64,000 nucleotides of DNA from Candidatus Saccharimonadota bacterium. Its GTDB lineage: Bacteria > Patescibacteriota > Saccharimonadia > Saccharimonadales > Saccharimonadaceae. A model generated the notes under the pieces. That model saw only the letters and a list, made by a program, of their open reading frames with translations, was not told where the DNA came from and did no database searches. This document shows, one piece after another, positions 6,763 to 15,685 of this stretch. The position numbers and the translations under genes are program-made. Positions within the stretch are counted from its first letter, which is position 1. Each line of letters begins with the position of its first letter. The stretch lies in contig JAFWLE010000010.1 in NCBI GenBank assembly GCA_017511205.1, positions 1 through 64,000 on the forward strand, read 5' to 3'.

Positions 6763-8559
6763 ATGAGAATTTTAGCAAATGAAACCGCAAAACATTTAGG
6801 CAAAGAAATCACCGTTTCTGGCTGGGTCAATTCCCGTCGCGACCACGGTGGATTAATTTTTATCGATCTCCGCGATCACACCGGTATTATCCAGCTCGTT
6901 GTCACTCCTGATACCAAAGATTCTTTCAAGCTTGCCGAATCCGTCCGCGATGAATTTGTTTTAACTGCTACAGGCAAAATGCGCGAACGTGCCCCAGAAT
7001 TAATCAACCCCAATATCCCCACCGGCAAAGTCGAATTAGTTGTAAGTGATTTAAAGCTTCTGAATAAATGTGCACCTCTTCCAGTTAATACCCACGACGA
7101 TGGCGAAAAAACTTCTGAAGAAATGCGCCTCAAATTCCGCTATCTAGATTTAAGACGTCCTTCCATGCAAAAGATCCTTAAAGACCGCTCAGAATATTAT
7201 CGCTTTATCAGAAATTATATGTATAATCACGATTTCACTGAAATCACTACTCCAGTTCTGGCTAATTCCTCACCTGAAGGCGCCCGAGACTTTCTCGCCC
7301 CATCACGTCTCCATCCAGGTAAATTCTACGCGCTACCTCAAGCCCCTCAGCAATTCAAGCAGCTCCTCATGGTCGGCGGTGTCGACAAATATTTCCAAAT
7401 CGCGCCGTGTTTTCGTGACGAAGACCCCCGTGCCGACCGGCTTTATGGTGATTTTTATCAACTCGATATGGAAATGAGCTTTGTAGATAATGGCGAGACC
7501 ATCCGTACAGAAATTGAGCCACTATTTATTTCCCTTGCCAAAGATTTTGGTAAGAAAAAACTCGTCCTTCGCTCTGAACCAGCCAAAAAGTATCTCGAAA
7601 AGAATAGCCCAGTACCACGCTTACCATACGATATCGCTATGGACCTATACGGTACCGACAAACCAGACCTCCGCTTTGGCATGGAGTTAATAGATCTCAC
7701 CGATGTCTTCAAGGGGACCGATTTCAAGGTGTTTCAAACTGAAGTCGTCAAAGCTATTAGAGTATCAGGTGGCGCTTCTCTCACTCGTCGCGAAATCGAT
7801 GAATTCACCGAAAAAGCTAAGAAACTCGGTGCTGGCGGCCTTGCCTATATACTATATACGGATGAAGGCGCCAAATCCCCAATTCTCAAATTCATGACTG
7901 ACACCGAAATTGCAAGCATTAAAAAACTAACTAGCGCCAAAACTGGTGACGCCGTTTTCTTCGGTGCCGATGCCAAAACCAAAGTCAATAAGGTTCTCGG
8001 CGAACTCCGAAATAGCTTTGCTGATCACTTCAATCTCAAAAACCCCGAAGAAGTCTCTTACGCCTGGATTATCGACTTTCCATTCTACGAATGGGATGAA
8101 AAACTCCGCAAACTCGATTTCGGTCATAATCCATTTAGCATGCCCAAAGGCGGCCTCGAAGCTTTAGAAAATGCCAAAACCGACGACGAAAAATTAGCTA
8201 TCAAAGCTGACCAATACGATATGGTGATGAACGGCTACGAAGTTGCTTCTGGCGCCGTTAGAAATTACAACCCAGCTATTATGTATAAAGTCTTCAATAT
8301 CCTAGGCTACAACAATGAATATGTTGAGTCACGTTTTTCTGGCATGCTAAACGCCTTCAAATTCGGCGCACCGCCTCATGCCGGCTGCGCTCCTGGACTT
8401 GATCGTATCTTCATGGTCCTAGAAGGAGTTGATAACATTCGTGACATCGTTGCCTTCCCGAAAAACGGCTCCGGAGTTGATCTCATGATGAATTCCCCAT
8501 CGCAAGTAGATAAAACCCAACTCGAAGAATCACATCTAATAATTTTAGAAGATGATTAA
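6763..8559 (+). CDS. aspS: aspartyl-tRNA synthetase
   Basis: Protein of 598 aa, normal for a bacterial-type AspRS. It charges tRNA-Asp with aspartate. Order: N-terminal OB-fold anticodon-binding domain (about 1-110, VSGWVNSRRDHGGLIFIDLRD), class II core with motif 2 FRDEDPRADR, an inserted GAD domain (about 300-410), and motif 3 GLDR within APPHAGCAPGLDR. A TATAAT at 6750-6755 is 7 nt before ATG, indicating leaderless transcription. A strong terminator follows. Whether it is discriminating or also charges tRNA-Asn cannot be decided here. Confidence 0.97.
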   Translation: MRILANETAKHLGKEITVSGWVNSRRDHGGLIFIDLRDHTGIIQLVVTPDTKDSFKLAESVRDEFVLTATGKMRERAPELINPNIPTGKVELVVSDLKLLNKCAPLPVNTHDDGEKTSEEMRLKFRYLDLRRPSMQKILKDRSEYYRFIRNYMYNHDFTEITTPVLANSSPEGARDFLAPSRLHPGKFYALPQAPQQFKQLLMVGGVDKYFQIAPCFRDEDPRADRLYGDFYQLDMEMSFVDNGETIRTEIEPLFISLAKDFGKKKLVLRSEPAKKYLEKNSPVPRLPYDIAMDLYGTDKPDLRFGMELIDLTDVFKGTDFKVFQTEVVKAIRVSGGASLTRREIDEFTEKAKKLGAGGLAYILYTDEGAKSPILKFMTDTEIASIKKLTSAKTGDAVFFGADAKTKVNKVLGELRNSFADHFNLKNPEEVSYAWIIDFPFYEWDEKLRKLDFGHNPFSMPKGGLEALENAKTDDEKLAIKADQYDMVMNGYEVASGAVRNYNPAIMYKVFNILGYNNEYVESRFSGMLNAFKFGAPPHAGCAPGLDRIFMVLEGVDNIRDIVAFPKNGSGVDLMMNSPSQVDKTQLEESHLIILEDD

Positions 8560-8561
8560 TC

Positions 8562-8597
8562 AAAAAAGAAACGGAATTCACTTCCGTTTCTTTTTTT
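8562..8597 (+). terminator. aspS terminator
   Basis: GAAACGGAA / TTCCGTTTC stem flanked by A6 and T7 runs, starting a few bases after the stop codon. Confidence 0.9.
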
Positions 8598-8772
8598 ATC
8601 CTAATTTTCTTTTACTGAACTTTTCCTTTTTAAAGGAAAGTCCAAGCTAGTGCCTGAGTGCTCTGCAAGGGAGAGCAAACTATAAGCGTTTTTAGGCTAC
8701 TCCTTGTTAATACTCTGCTGAGCTCTTATTTAATATCAAGTACGATATGCTTATACTAAGAGACATTAATAA
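8598..8772. other. non-coding left flank of the recombinase/DGR island
   Basis: No convincing ORF. Small inverted repeats are visible, such as GCTCT...AGAGC around 8659-8682 and CTCTTA...TAAGAG. The stretch AGGAAAGTCC near 8641 recalls the start of P4 in RNase P RNA but nothing else of that RNA follows. This is the likely left junction of the accessory island; no attachment site could be identified. Confidence 0.4.
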
Positions 8773-8807
8773 ACGAGCCTTAATGATAATATATCACAAA
8801 GGCTCGT
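8773..8807 (-). terminator. terminator of the recombinase operon
   Basis: ACGAGCCTT / AAGGCTCGT (9 bp, 17-nt loop) immediately downstream of the minus-strand recombinase stop codon. The long loop makes it weaker than usual. Confidence 0.6.
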
Positions 8808-8809
8808 AA

Positions 8810-10510
8810 TTACAAAATCTGATGCTGTTTTTTGGCTTCTTCAAGTGTTACACGAATATATTCGTCACCATAGAAGTAGTAGAGCATGGAATTAGGCTTT
8901 ACTAAGATATAATCAATAGTCTTAAGGAAGATTTCATCATTGAATTTGGTGAGCTGCTCTGGTAAAGCTTTAATAGTCTTAATAAAGGTAGTGAGTTCAG
9001 CTTTTCTGGCTCTGAGACTAGCTTGTTCTTCTTCCAGCTCCTTCTTATGCCGGAAGGCCTCAATCATTTCTTCTTTAATAGCTTCCTGACGTAATCTAAA
9101 CTCTTCGTTTTTACCAAAGGTAAGCTCCCATTCCTGGTCTAAGGAGACTTTATTCTTTTCAATCTCCTTAATATGCTCGTCTTCGGCTCTGATCTCCTTT
9201 TCTATACCACTTGGCTCTAGTCTATGGTCTATTCTTTTAATCTTTCGCTCGTATCTGCCCAAATATTCGTGTCTAACGCCGATGAACTTGCTTAAAGCTA
9301 TCATGTATCCATTAACGATCCATTCCTCCCTTAAATTAGGAGTTTTACACTTCTTATCGCTATAAGTAGTCTCTTCAGTATACTTATTTCTACAAACCCA
9401 AGCTGAATATTTAATGTTTCCTCTGGAATTCCAAGTCTTATGGCCAAAGATCTCACCACATTCATTGCATTTGATCCTACCTACAAAGGGGCTTTTTGCT
9501 GTACCTTTAGTTTTACGCTTAGTACGCTCACTAATTAGTTCCTGGGCTCTCGCAAAGGTTTCACGGTCTATAATAGCTTCATGATTATTTTTTACTAAGA
9601 CTTGAGGTTTTTCACCATTATTCTTATGGCAGTATTTATCTAAGTAGCTTTTCTTATAAGTTTTTTGGAGTAGTACATCACCAGTATACTTTTCATTAAT
9701 CAGGATGCGTTTTACTGCTTCGCCAATCCAAGGTTTCTGATTCTTAGTGGTAATGCCTTCACTATTTAGCTTAGTGGCAATAGAAGCATAGGATTTACCA
9801 GTTAAGAATTCATTAAAGATGAGCTTCACGGTTTCAGCTTCTTCTGGTACGATCTCGGGATTACCATCTAAGCCCTTTTTATAGCCTAAGAAGTTACCAT
9901 AGCAGATGGTGACTTTACCTTCTTTCATATTACGCTCTTTGCTCCAGCGGACGTTATTACTTAAGGTATTTGAATAATGCTCATTAGTAGCTCCCATTAC
10001 TTGGAGCATGGTACGATTATTAGTGCCTGACGTTACTATACCTTCTGATTCAAAGGAGACTTCTACGCCATATGACTCTAATTCGTCTAAAGCTTCAATA
10101 AACTCTACATTATTCCTACCAAATCTAGAGGTAGCCTTAGTGATAATCATATCAATCAGACCGGCTCTTACGTCATCCATCATTTCAAGAAAACCAGTTC
10201 TTCCTTTCATAGAAGTACCGCTTTTTCCTTCATCACCATATACTCCGGCACACTCCCAATTCGGATTATCATTGATTAACTTCTCATAGTACTGTTTCTG
10301 CAGAGCATAACTTCCTTGTTGTTCTTCTAGGCTAGTACTCACCCTACAATAAGCTGCTACTCTAATCTTCTGGTGACTTGGTTCTACATGGTCACGATCC
10401 GGATGGAGACTCTTAGTAGCTGGGATGACGACTACTTTACGATTACTAGTTGCATGGTTAGATGGTAATGACACATTTGTGTCATATCCTTCAGCTTCAC
10501 TTTGATTCAT
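8810..10510 (-). CDS. large serine recombinase (resolvase/invertase family)
   Basis: Protein of 566 aa. The N-terminal catalytic domain (about 48-200) contains RVAAYCRVSTS, with the nucleophilic Ser in CRVS, and ITKATSRFGRN, the conserved Arg cluster. A Recombinase domain (about 215-320) and a zinc-ribbon (about 365-415, CNECGEIF then later Cys) are followed by a long coiled coil (about 440-530). Such enzymes catalyse site-specific integration and excision of mobile elements. The ATG overlaps the TGA of the upstream recombinase (ATGA), so the two are translationally coupled. It is presumably one subunit of a heteromeric or paired integrase that moves this island. Base usage is closer to Firmicutes-like mobile elements than to the neighbouring core genes, an impression rather than a measurement. 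Confidence 0.9.
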   Translation of the reverse strand: MNQSEAEGYDTNVSLPSNHATSNRKVVVIPATKSLHPDRDHVEPSHQKIRVAAYCRVSTSLEEQQGSYALQKQYYEKLINDNPNWECAGVYGDEGKSGTSMKGRTGFLEMMDDVRAGLIDMIITKATSRFGRNNVEFIEALDELESYGVEVSFESEGIVTSGTNNRTMLQVMGATNEHYSNTLSNNVRWSKERNMKEGKVTICYGNFLGYKKGLDGNPEIVPEEAETVKLIFNEFLTGKSYASIATKLNSEGITTKNQKPWIGEAVKRILINEKYTGDVLLQKTYKKSYLDKYCHKNNGEKPQVLVKNNHEAIIDRETFARAQELISERTKRKTKGTAKSPFVGRIKCNECGEIFGHKTWNSRGNIKYSAWVCRNKYTEETTYSDKKCKTPNLREEWIVNGYMIALSKFIGVRHEYLGRYERKIKRIDHRLEPSGIEKEIRAEDEHIKEIEKNKVSLDQEWELTFGKNEEFRLRQEAIKEEMIEAFRHKKELEEEQASLRARKAELTTFIKTIKALPEQLTKFNDEIFLKTIDYILVKPNSMLYYFYGDEYIRVTLEEAKKQHQIL

Positions 10511-12072
10511 TTTTCGCTCCTTTCTGCCACTCCGTGGCTTTTAGCGGGTTTGGATGTTTCGGTTTCTACCGTATTACTAAGCTCTTCTTTTTTACGCTTC
10601 GCAATTATTTCTAGTGCTTTAATGCGAGCACGCTCCTTCATTTCCGGAGTCCAAGATTCACGTCTGGATTTGAACTGCCACTTAGTCGTGACGATCTCAC
10701 CATCTGCGAGATGATATTCTAAGGCCTGATCCTTATAGGCAATAATCTTAGTAATCAATCTGGTGAGAAGGTCATGAGTAAGCTCTGGTAGGTTTCCGGA
10801 GCTATCTTTTTTGATGAGTTTATGGGAGAGAAGGACGTCGGTGGTGACTTCTATTAGAATGGTTTCTGGAATGGCTTTATTAGGACACTTAGTTTTGCCA
10901 AAGTCTAAATAATCATTACAAACCCAGATTTCACGCTTGCTGGTGTTAATAATGGCTTTATAAATAAAACTTGTATGGCAGTGAGCGCATTTGATAATGC
11001 CAGTAAAAAGTCTATACCCTTTAGGCCCTTTATGATTACTAGGTGACTTGGCGTTAATGACAATCAGATGATTTTGTTTCTCACGGCGAGCAATTTCTTC
11101 CTGAGCCTTATTAAAGGTAATCTCATCTATGATTGGCTCGTGGGCACTTGTCACCAGATACTGTGGCAATTCTCCACGATTAATGGCTTTTCTCTTGGTA
11201 AGATAATCTACACGATAAGTTTTTTGAAGTAGTAAGTTGCCGATGTATTTCTCATCACGTAAGATTCCGTAGATGGTAGCCGTGCGCCACCTTTTGCCAC
11301 TTAGGCTTGGAACACTATCGTTAATCAGCCTTTTCGCTATGGCTCCTACACCCATGCCGGATAAATACATTTCAAAGATACGTTTAACAACTTTCGCTTC
11401 TTCCGGCACTACTTTCAGTGTATATCCATCCATATAGTAACCATATGGTCTGGTATAAGTTGGAATACCTTCTTTAAAGCGGTTTCTAATCGCCCATTTT
11501 TGGTACTCACTATTCTGCTTAGATTCTACTTCTGCTTGGATGCCTTGGTATTGTAGTTCAAAGATGGTATCAGAATTATCGGTACTTAAGCCTTCGTTAT
11601 CAAAGATGACTGTGACATCAAGCTCTTTTAACTCACGAATGGTTTTTAAAACTTCCTTCATATTCCTACCAAATCGTGAGACAGTCTTAGTGAGGACAAT
11701 ATCAATCTTTCCGGCTCTGGCATCAGTAAGCATTTGGTTGAAGGCTGGACGATTAAGTTTAGTACCAGTTTTTCCTTCATCTACATAGTGCTTAGTAAAG
11801 ATCCAGTTCGGATGGTTTTTGGCATATTCTTCTAAGTGCTTCATCTGCATAGCAATGGAATGATGCTTGATCTCACTTTCACGCGAAACTCTAGAATATA
11901 CCGCTACTTTCTTTAAAGCGAATTGTTTTAAATCCGTTCTTGGAATGTAGCTGATATATTTTTCTGGTTCTAAGGTACTAACTTTAGGTTCCGCGAATGT
12001 GCTATCTAATGTGCCGTCTTCTACTGCACTATTTTCTACTGTGCTGTTTTCTAATGTACAAGTTTGCTTCAT
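10507..12072 (-). CDS. second large serine recombinase
   Basis: Protein of 521 aa. Catalytic domain (about 50-190) with VAVYSRVSRESE (Ser nucleophile), DEGKTGTKLNRPAF and LTKTVSRFGRN; Recombinase domain (about 205-310); zinc-ribbon (about 365-410, IKCAHCHTSF ... CPN). It lacks the long coiled coil of its partner, so the two are paralogues with different C-termini. Tandem serine recombinases in one operon are typical of integrative elements. Coupled by a 4-bp overlap to the downstream recombinase and preceded by an HTH/zinc-finger gene 9 bp upstream. Confidence 0.9.
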   Translation of the reverse strand: MKQTCTLENSTVENSAVEDGTLDSTFAEPKVSTLEPEKYISYIPRTDLKQFALKKVAVYSRVSRESEIKHHSIAMQMKHLEEYAKNHPNWIFTKHYVDEGKTGTKLNRPAFNQMLTDARAGKIDIVLTKTVSRFGRNMKEVLKTIRELKELDVTVIFDNEGLSTDNSDTIFELQYQGIQAEVESKQNSEYQKWAIRNRFKEGIPTYTRPYGYYMDGYTLKVVPEEAKVVKRIFEMYLSGMGVGAIAKRLINDSVPSLSGKRWRTATIYGILRDEKYIGNLLLQKTYRVDYLTKRKAINRGELPQYLVTSAHEPIIDEITFNKAQEEIARREKQNHLIVINAKSPSNHKGPKGYRLFTGIIKCAHCHTSFIYKAIINTSKREIWVCNDYLDFGKTKCPNKAIPETILIEVTTDVLLSHKLIKKDSSGNLPELTHDLLTRLITKIIAYKDQALEYHLADGEIVTTKWQFKSRRESWTPEMKERARIKALEIIAKRKKEELSNTVETETSKPAKSHGVAERSEK

Positions 12073-12081
12073 TTTACCTCC

Positions 12082-12723
12082 TTAGCTTGACAATTCATCA
12101 GAGCCTTCAAATGACGAATCGCCAGAATTATTATGGTTAGTATGATTAGTATTGACATTTCTAGCAGCAAAGCTAGAGCCACTAATTGCAGTGGGTTTCG
12201 TATTAACTACGATTATCTCGCCGCCACTCAATTCATCACTCACTTTATGAATTAAGTCCAGTGTTTTTGGAGAGTCTTTTGAATTTTTTAATTCTCCTTT
12301 TAACTCCTTTTTTGGAATACTGCCTATATGTACTTGCATGGCATAAGGCTCAGCTTTTAATCCCTCTAGTTTATCCAGCTCCTCTAGCTCTTTTTTGAGC
12401 TTAGTGCTAATAATCTCATCTTCATGAGCTTTTCGCCAAGCACTAATACGGCAGCGTTCTGAGCAGTAGGACTGGAGCCTTCTGGTCTTAGGCATAAATA
12501 GTTCGCCACAGTTCTTGCAGATAAGGAAGCGGATCCTATTACGGTTACCACCATTATGGCTACTATTGCAGCTATCTCCGCCATCTTCTACTGGCATTAT
12601 CTTATTAGTCTGGCAGTAGCTCGCTACAGTACTTTTTGGTAATTTGAGTAAATCTGCGATCTGACCATAAGAACAGCCGTGAGTTCGCATGGTTTCTACT
12701 TTGAGTTTTTCTTCAACTTTCAT
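12082..12723 (-). CDS. HTH and zinc-finger protein of the recombinase operon
   Basis: Protein of 213 aa. Residues 1-45 form a helix-turn-helix (CSYGQIADLLKLPKSTVASY), residues about 68-95 a zinc-binding motif CKNC...CSERC followed by RISAWRKAHE. The C-terminal half is low-complexity, rich in Lys/Glu then Asn/Ser. Small HTH/zinc-finger proteins are commonly encoded next to tandem serine recombinases in Firmicutes elements and may regulate the operon or direct recombination; this role is inferred. First gene of the operon; four 10-bp direct repeats lie about 50 bp upstream and could be its operator. Confidence 0.7.
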   Translation of the reverse strand: MKVEEKLKVETMRTHGCSYGQIADLLKLPKSTVASYCQTNKIMPVEDGGDSCNSSHNGGNRNRIRFLICKNCGELFMPKTRRLQSYCSERCRISAWRKAHEDEIISTKLKKELEELDKLEGLKAEPYAMQVHIGSIPKKELKGELKNSKDSPKTLDLIHKVSDELSGGEIIVVNTKPTAISGSSFAARNVNTNHTNHNNSGDSSFEGSDELSS

Positions 12724-12770
12724 ATTGTATTTTTCTCCTTTGATTTGATTTTTATTGGTTGGTATCGGTG

Positions 12771-12810
12771 AGTATTGGTTAATATTGGTTAATATTGGTT
12801 AATATTGGCT
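12771..12810. repeat. four 10-bp direct repeats upstream of the recombinase operon
   Basis: Tandem AGTATTGGTT, AATATTGGTT, AATATTGGTT, AATATTGGCT. Helically phased 10-bp spacing suggests cooperative protein binding, for example by the HTH protein or a recombinase. Confidence 0.8.
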
Positions 12811-13382
12811 GGTTAGATTTTGATTATTTTGGACTAGTTTTTACTGATTTTGATTGATTATGGCTGGCTGGCTACAGTAGATTCTATCACCAGCGCCCTC
12901 GCCCCTAAGCATTAGATATTAACTAGGGAAACTAGTTAATATAGTCTCTGCCATCTTTTCTCTTTAGCTCGGTGAATTGGGGCATAAAGGAGTCAGTTGT
13001 TCACGATTAGGGGTCACATGAAACCTCACATGATTCCTACCATGAAACGACAAAGCTAATGTTTAAAATCAAAAACAGCCAGTGACGAATCCGTCCCCGG
13101 CTGACCTAAACGATAATAACAAATTGAAATTTTGCTTGAGATTTACAAAACTTCTAAATAAAGTACGTTTAATAAAGTACATTATGAAGTAGGATTAAGG
13201 TCTAGATCAGACGTTTCTGGAATAAAGGTTTAGTTTATCTACTTAAACCTAATAGATTGGATTAGTAAAGAAAATACTTATCAGATTTCCCATCTTCTAA
13301 TTAGCTTGGTAATGACACCCTATCTATAGTCACTACCTGTTAATTATATTAGCATAAAAGCAATAAAAAAGCAAACATAACA
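12811..13382. other. 570-bp non-coding region between the recombinase operon and the DGR target gene
   Basis: No ORF of note. It contains a hairpin at 13076-13103 (CAGCC...GGCTG with inner GACG/CGTC) and several TGGTT/TTAGT-rich short repeats near 12811-12880. No tRNA or known RNA family recognised. Confidence 0.5.
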
Positions 13383-13426
13383 AGTATGGGTGGCGTCTAA
13401 CAAACCAGTATGGGTGGCGTCTAACA
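13383..13426. repeat. pair of 20-bp direct repeats
   Basis: The 20-mer AGTATGGGTGGCGTCTAACA occurs at 13383-13402 and again at 13407-13426, 24 bp apart start to start, upstream of the DGR target promoter. Candidate regulator or recombinase binding site. Confidence 0.85.
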
Positions 13427-13491
13427 GAGGAGAAAGCTATCTGAGCTAAGTCTATTAAATGTATATTTAGTAAGAAAATTAGTGCGGATAC

Positions 13492-13590
13492 TTGCAAAAA
13501 AATTATGAATGATTTACAATAATAATGTTTACGTTAATATTAACAAAAAGCCTTGTTCTGCCAGATGGTGACTATTCACAGTCTGGCAGA
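13492..13590 (+). promoter_or_regulatory. promoter and 5' UTR hairpin of the DGR target gene
   Basis: TTGCAA (13492-13497), 17-bp spacer, TACAAT (13515-13520). The transcript would carry a leader of about 95 nt with a 9-bp hairpin TCTGCCAGA / TCTGGCAGA (13557-13565 and 13582-13590). A ribosome-binding site AAAGGAAT precedes the ATG at 13623. This contrasts with the leaderless core genes. Confidence 0.65.
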
Positions 13591-13622
13591 TCTTTAGGTC
13601 ATACATATAAAGGAATAAACAA

Positions 13623-15242
13623 ATGAATAATCGCTCTAGTGCAAAGCTTTGCATGGGACTAACCGCAGGGCTAGTAGGTCTTACTACTGCCTCAGGTTTA
13701 GTACTCATGAGTACTAAAGTTTCCGCTGATGATGTGGTGGATAACATTTCAATTACAGTGCCAATTGCCTGTTCTATGTCAGGCACTATTGCTTCTGGCA
13801 ATGAACACACTGCCGAAATCGCTAACGGCACTTATCAAGCAAACATTGGCACAACATCCATCAAAGCCTTGTGTAACGACAACGCTGGCTTTTCTATTTA
13901 CGCTATCGGAAACTCTGGCGATACATTAGGCGAAGAAGATAGTACTAAACTTCTTGGTACAAGCGCGAGTGGTAATGCTAAAATCGTTACTGGTACTGCT
14001 ACAACCGCAGGAACCCCAGACGTAAGCAATTGGGCGATGAAACTTGCTACTGATTCTGAGGCTTCTTATCCACTTACTATAGAAAGTGATACAGAAGGAG
14101 CCTTTTCTAGCTATCATACAGTGCCAGCAGAATACACTAAAGTAGCTACTAGACTAGCTGGTACCGATGTTGGTACAAGTGCGGAAGGAGCTACACTTAC
14201 TACTACTTATGCTACTTACATTTCTAAGACTCAAGCTGCAGATACCTATACTGGTAAAGTAAAGTATGTCTTAGTCCATCCTAATGATGGTACTGCTCCA
14301 GTGATTCCTACTGCTTCTACTTGTAACACTCCAGTACCAAATCTTACTTATATGCAAGATCTCAATAGCTCAAATAAATCTACAGTTCTAGCTTCTATGA
14401 CAGAAGACGAACAATACTTCTTAAAAGATGCTCGTGACGAGAAAACCTACTGTGTAGCTAAGCTCAAAGACGGTAATATCTGGATGACACAGAACCTAGA
14501 TCATGATATCAGCACTACTTATAGCTACACAAATGAAAACACTGATATCGGCTGGAATGGTAGTAGTTATACTTCTACTTCCTGGACTGCAGAACGTGCT
14601 ACCTATACCACAGGCACTACTACATGGGACGATTACAATAGAATTAGTGATCAAAATGGTGTAAATGGTTACTACCATCCCGAATCCTATGATCCTGGAG
14701 AACTGTACTGGAACGGTACTGCAGCATATTATGATAACGAAACAGACTGCGTAGCAGCAGGTGGCACCTGGGATGACAATAATGGCCTATGCAATCTTAT
14801 TGCCTCTAGTGGAGACTCTCACTATCATTTAGGTAATTATTACAACTGGTCTGCCGCAGTAGCCACCAATGACACCAGTTCCTACACCACACAGTATCAA
14901 GACCTAGACCGTTCCATCTGTCCAGCCAACTGGACATTACCAAAGAGTGGTGATAATACATTCAACGGTTCTTTCCAGTATCTAGTTACTCAATATGGTT
15001 GGGATAGTAGCGAATATACAATGACTAATCCAAACATTTGGAATACCGCTATTAAAAGTGCTCTAGCTGGCGGTTGGTACGGCTCGCTGGAAGACGTTGG
15101 CTACTACGGCGCCTGGTGGTCACCGGTGGTGGGCAATTCCGACCTCGCGTACAGCCTCGACGCCGACTCGGATGGGGGCGTCGGCCCTGTCGTCGGCTAC
15201 GGCCGCGGCTACGGTAATCTTGTCCGTTGTATTGCTCGTTAG
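13623..15242 (+). CDS. DGR variable target protein, secreted, FISUMP/C-type-lectin-like C-terminus
   Basis: Protein of 539 aa. Residues 1-36 are a signal peptide or N-terminal anchor; about 38-225 resemble the beta-rich N-terminal module of the other surface proteins here; about 235-539 form a FISUMP-like (Fibrobacter major paralogous) domain, with YCVAKLKDGNIWMTQNL, SICPANWTLPKSG and a terminal GNLVRCIAR. FISUMP and sulfatase-modifying/lectin folds are known DGR display scaffolds. Residues 481 to the stop are the VR; the variable positions (for example the GGWYGS, GYYGAWW and GYGRGYGN positions) are those read as Asn in the template. No C-terminal anchor is seen, so attachment must be N-terminal or by association. 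The role is likely surface ligand recognition. Confidence 0.92.
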   Translation: MNNRSSAKLCMGLTAGLVGLTTASGLVLMSTKVSADDVVDNISITVPIACSMSGTIASGNEHTAEIANGTYQANIGTTSIKALCNDNAGFSIYAIGNSGDTLGEEDSTKLLGTSASGNAKIVTGTATTAGTPDVSNWAMKLATDSEASYPLTIESDTEGAFSSYHTVPAEYTKVATRLAGTDVGTSAEGATLTTTYATYISKTQAADTYTGKVKYVLVHPNDGTAPVIPTASTCNTPVPNLTYMQDLNSSNKSTVLASMTEDEQYFLKDARDEKTYCVAKLKDGNIWMTQNLDHDISTTYSYTNENTDIGWNGSSYTSTSWTAERATYTTGTTTWDDYNRISDQNGVNGYYHPESYDPGELYWNGTAAYYDNETDCVAAGGTWDDNNGLCNLIASSGDSHYHLGNYYNWSAAVATNDTSSYTTQYQDLDRSICPANWTLPKSGDNTFNGSFQYLVTQYGWDSSEYTMTNPNIWNTAIKSALAGGWYGSLEDVGYYGAWWSPVVGNSDLAYSLDADSDGGVGPVVGYGRGYGNLVRCIAR

Positions 15243-15287
15243 TTTTATGGTTTCATGTTTCGTTGCGTTTCCTTCCTCCCGCCTTCC
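15063..15287 (+). repeat. DGR variable repeat (VR)
   Basis: A 225-bp match to the template at 15686-15910 (constant offset 623). From 15063 to the stop codon there are 30 differences, all at TR adenines: changes to G, C and T are all present. They fall in 18 of 20 AAY codons and the single AAA codon. The 3' 75 bp (stop codon and after) retain identical adenines except one A-to-C at 15282, so mutation effectively ends near the GGTAATCTTGTCCG segment that should contain the IMH. Confidence 0.97.
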
Positions 15288-15302
15288 GAAACTCAAGAAA
15301 CC
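15249..15302. promoter_or_regulatory. VR-specific hairpin downstream of the variable repeat
   Basis: Arms GGTTTC (15249-15254) and GTTTCG (15257-15262) pair with CGAAAC (15287-15292) and GAAACC (15297-15302). The left arms are shared with TR but the right arms are not, so only the VR copy can form it. DGR targets are known to need a hairpin/cruciform just after VR for efficient retrohoming. Confidence 0.7.
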
Positions 15303-15488
15303 GTAGTACTGGAACAAAAAAAGTATCTCATCTATCTAGTGACATGATAGAACCGTTTTGCCCAGAAACTGGCGAGCTAAGAGTTAAAAACTAAAATGGT
15401 CTGATAAAACCTACCAAACAAGAAAAGACATGCTTTAAGTTTTGCGCGTGCAAAGCGGCGCGAAATTTTAAAACCTATTTTGTTATGC

Positions 15489-15494
15489 TATAAT
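15489..15494 (+). promoter_or_regulatory. promoter -10 box of the TR RNA
   Basis: TATAAT preceded by TGC (TGCTATAAT, extended-type). A transcript would start near 15500 and read through the structured leader into TR. No good -35 is visible. Confidence 0.6.
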
Positions 15495-15499
15495 GAACA

Positions 15500-15685
15500 T
15501 GCGGTAGTCCGCGTGGACGAGTGCAGGACCCGAGGCAAGGCTCATTCCTACACTGGTACCATTAATAGGAAGGCAAAGAACCTACCTAGGTAGTACACTT
15601 AGGTTTCGTACTGTGCCGCCGTATGCCTCAAGGGGCGTAATGGGGATAAAATGGTTCTTCAATATTACTGTCTTAAGTGACTCTA
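15500..15685 (+). ncRNA. structured leader of the DGR template RNA
   Basis: Between the -10 box and TR lies a 185-nt ORF-poor segment with paired elements: GCGG-TAGT-CCGC at its start, AACCTA...TAGGTT, and a long-range GAGGCA / TGCCTC pairing that is extended by CCC / GGG. DGR template RNAs carry such flanking structure, used by RT and Avd to prime cDNA. Pairings were found by eye only. Confidence 0.55.

Noticed and set aside
8635-8690. RNase P RNA-like AGGAAAGTCC segment
   Set aside because: Only the short P4-like string matches; no P4 partner or other conserved blocks follow in the 200 nt available.
12724-13500. CRISPR-like direct repeats
   Set aside because: The 10-bp and 20-bp repeats have no regular spacers of 25-40 bp and no cas genes are nearby.
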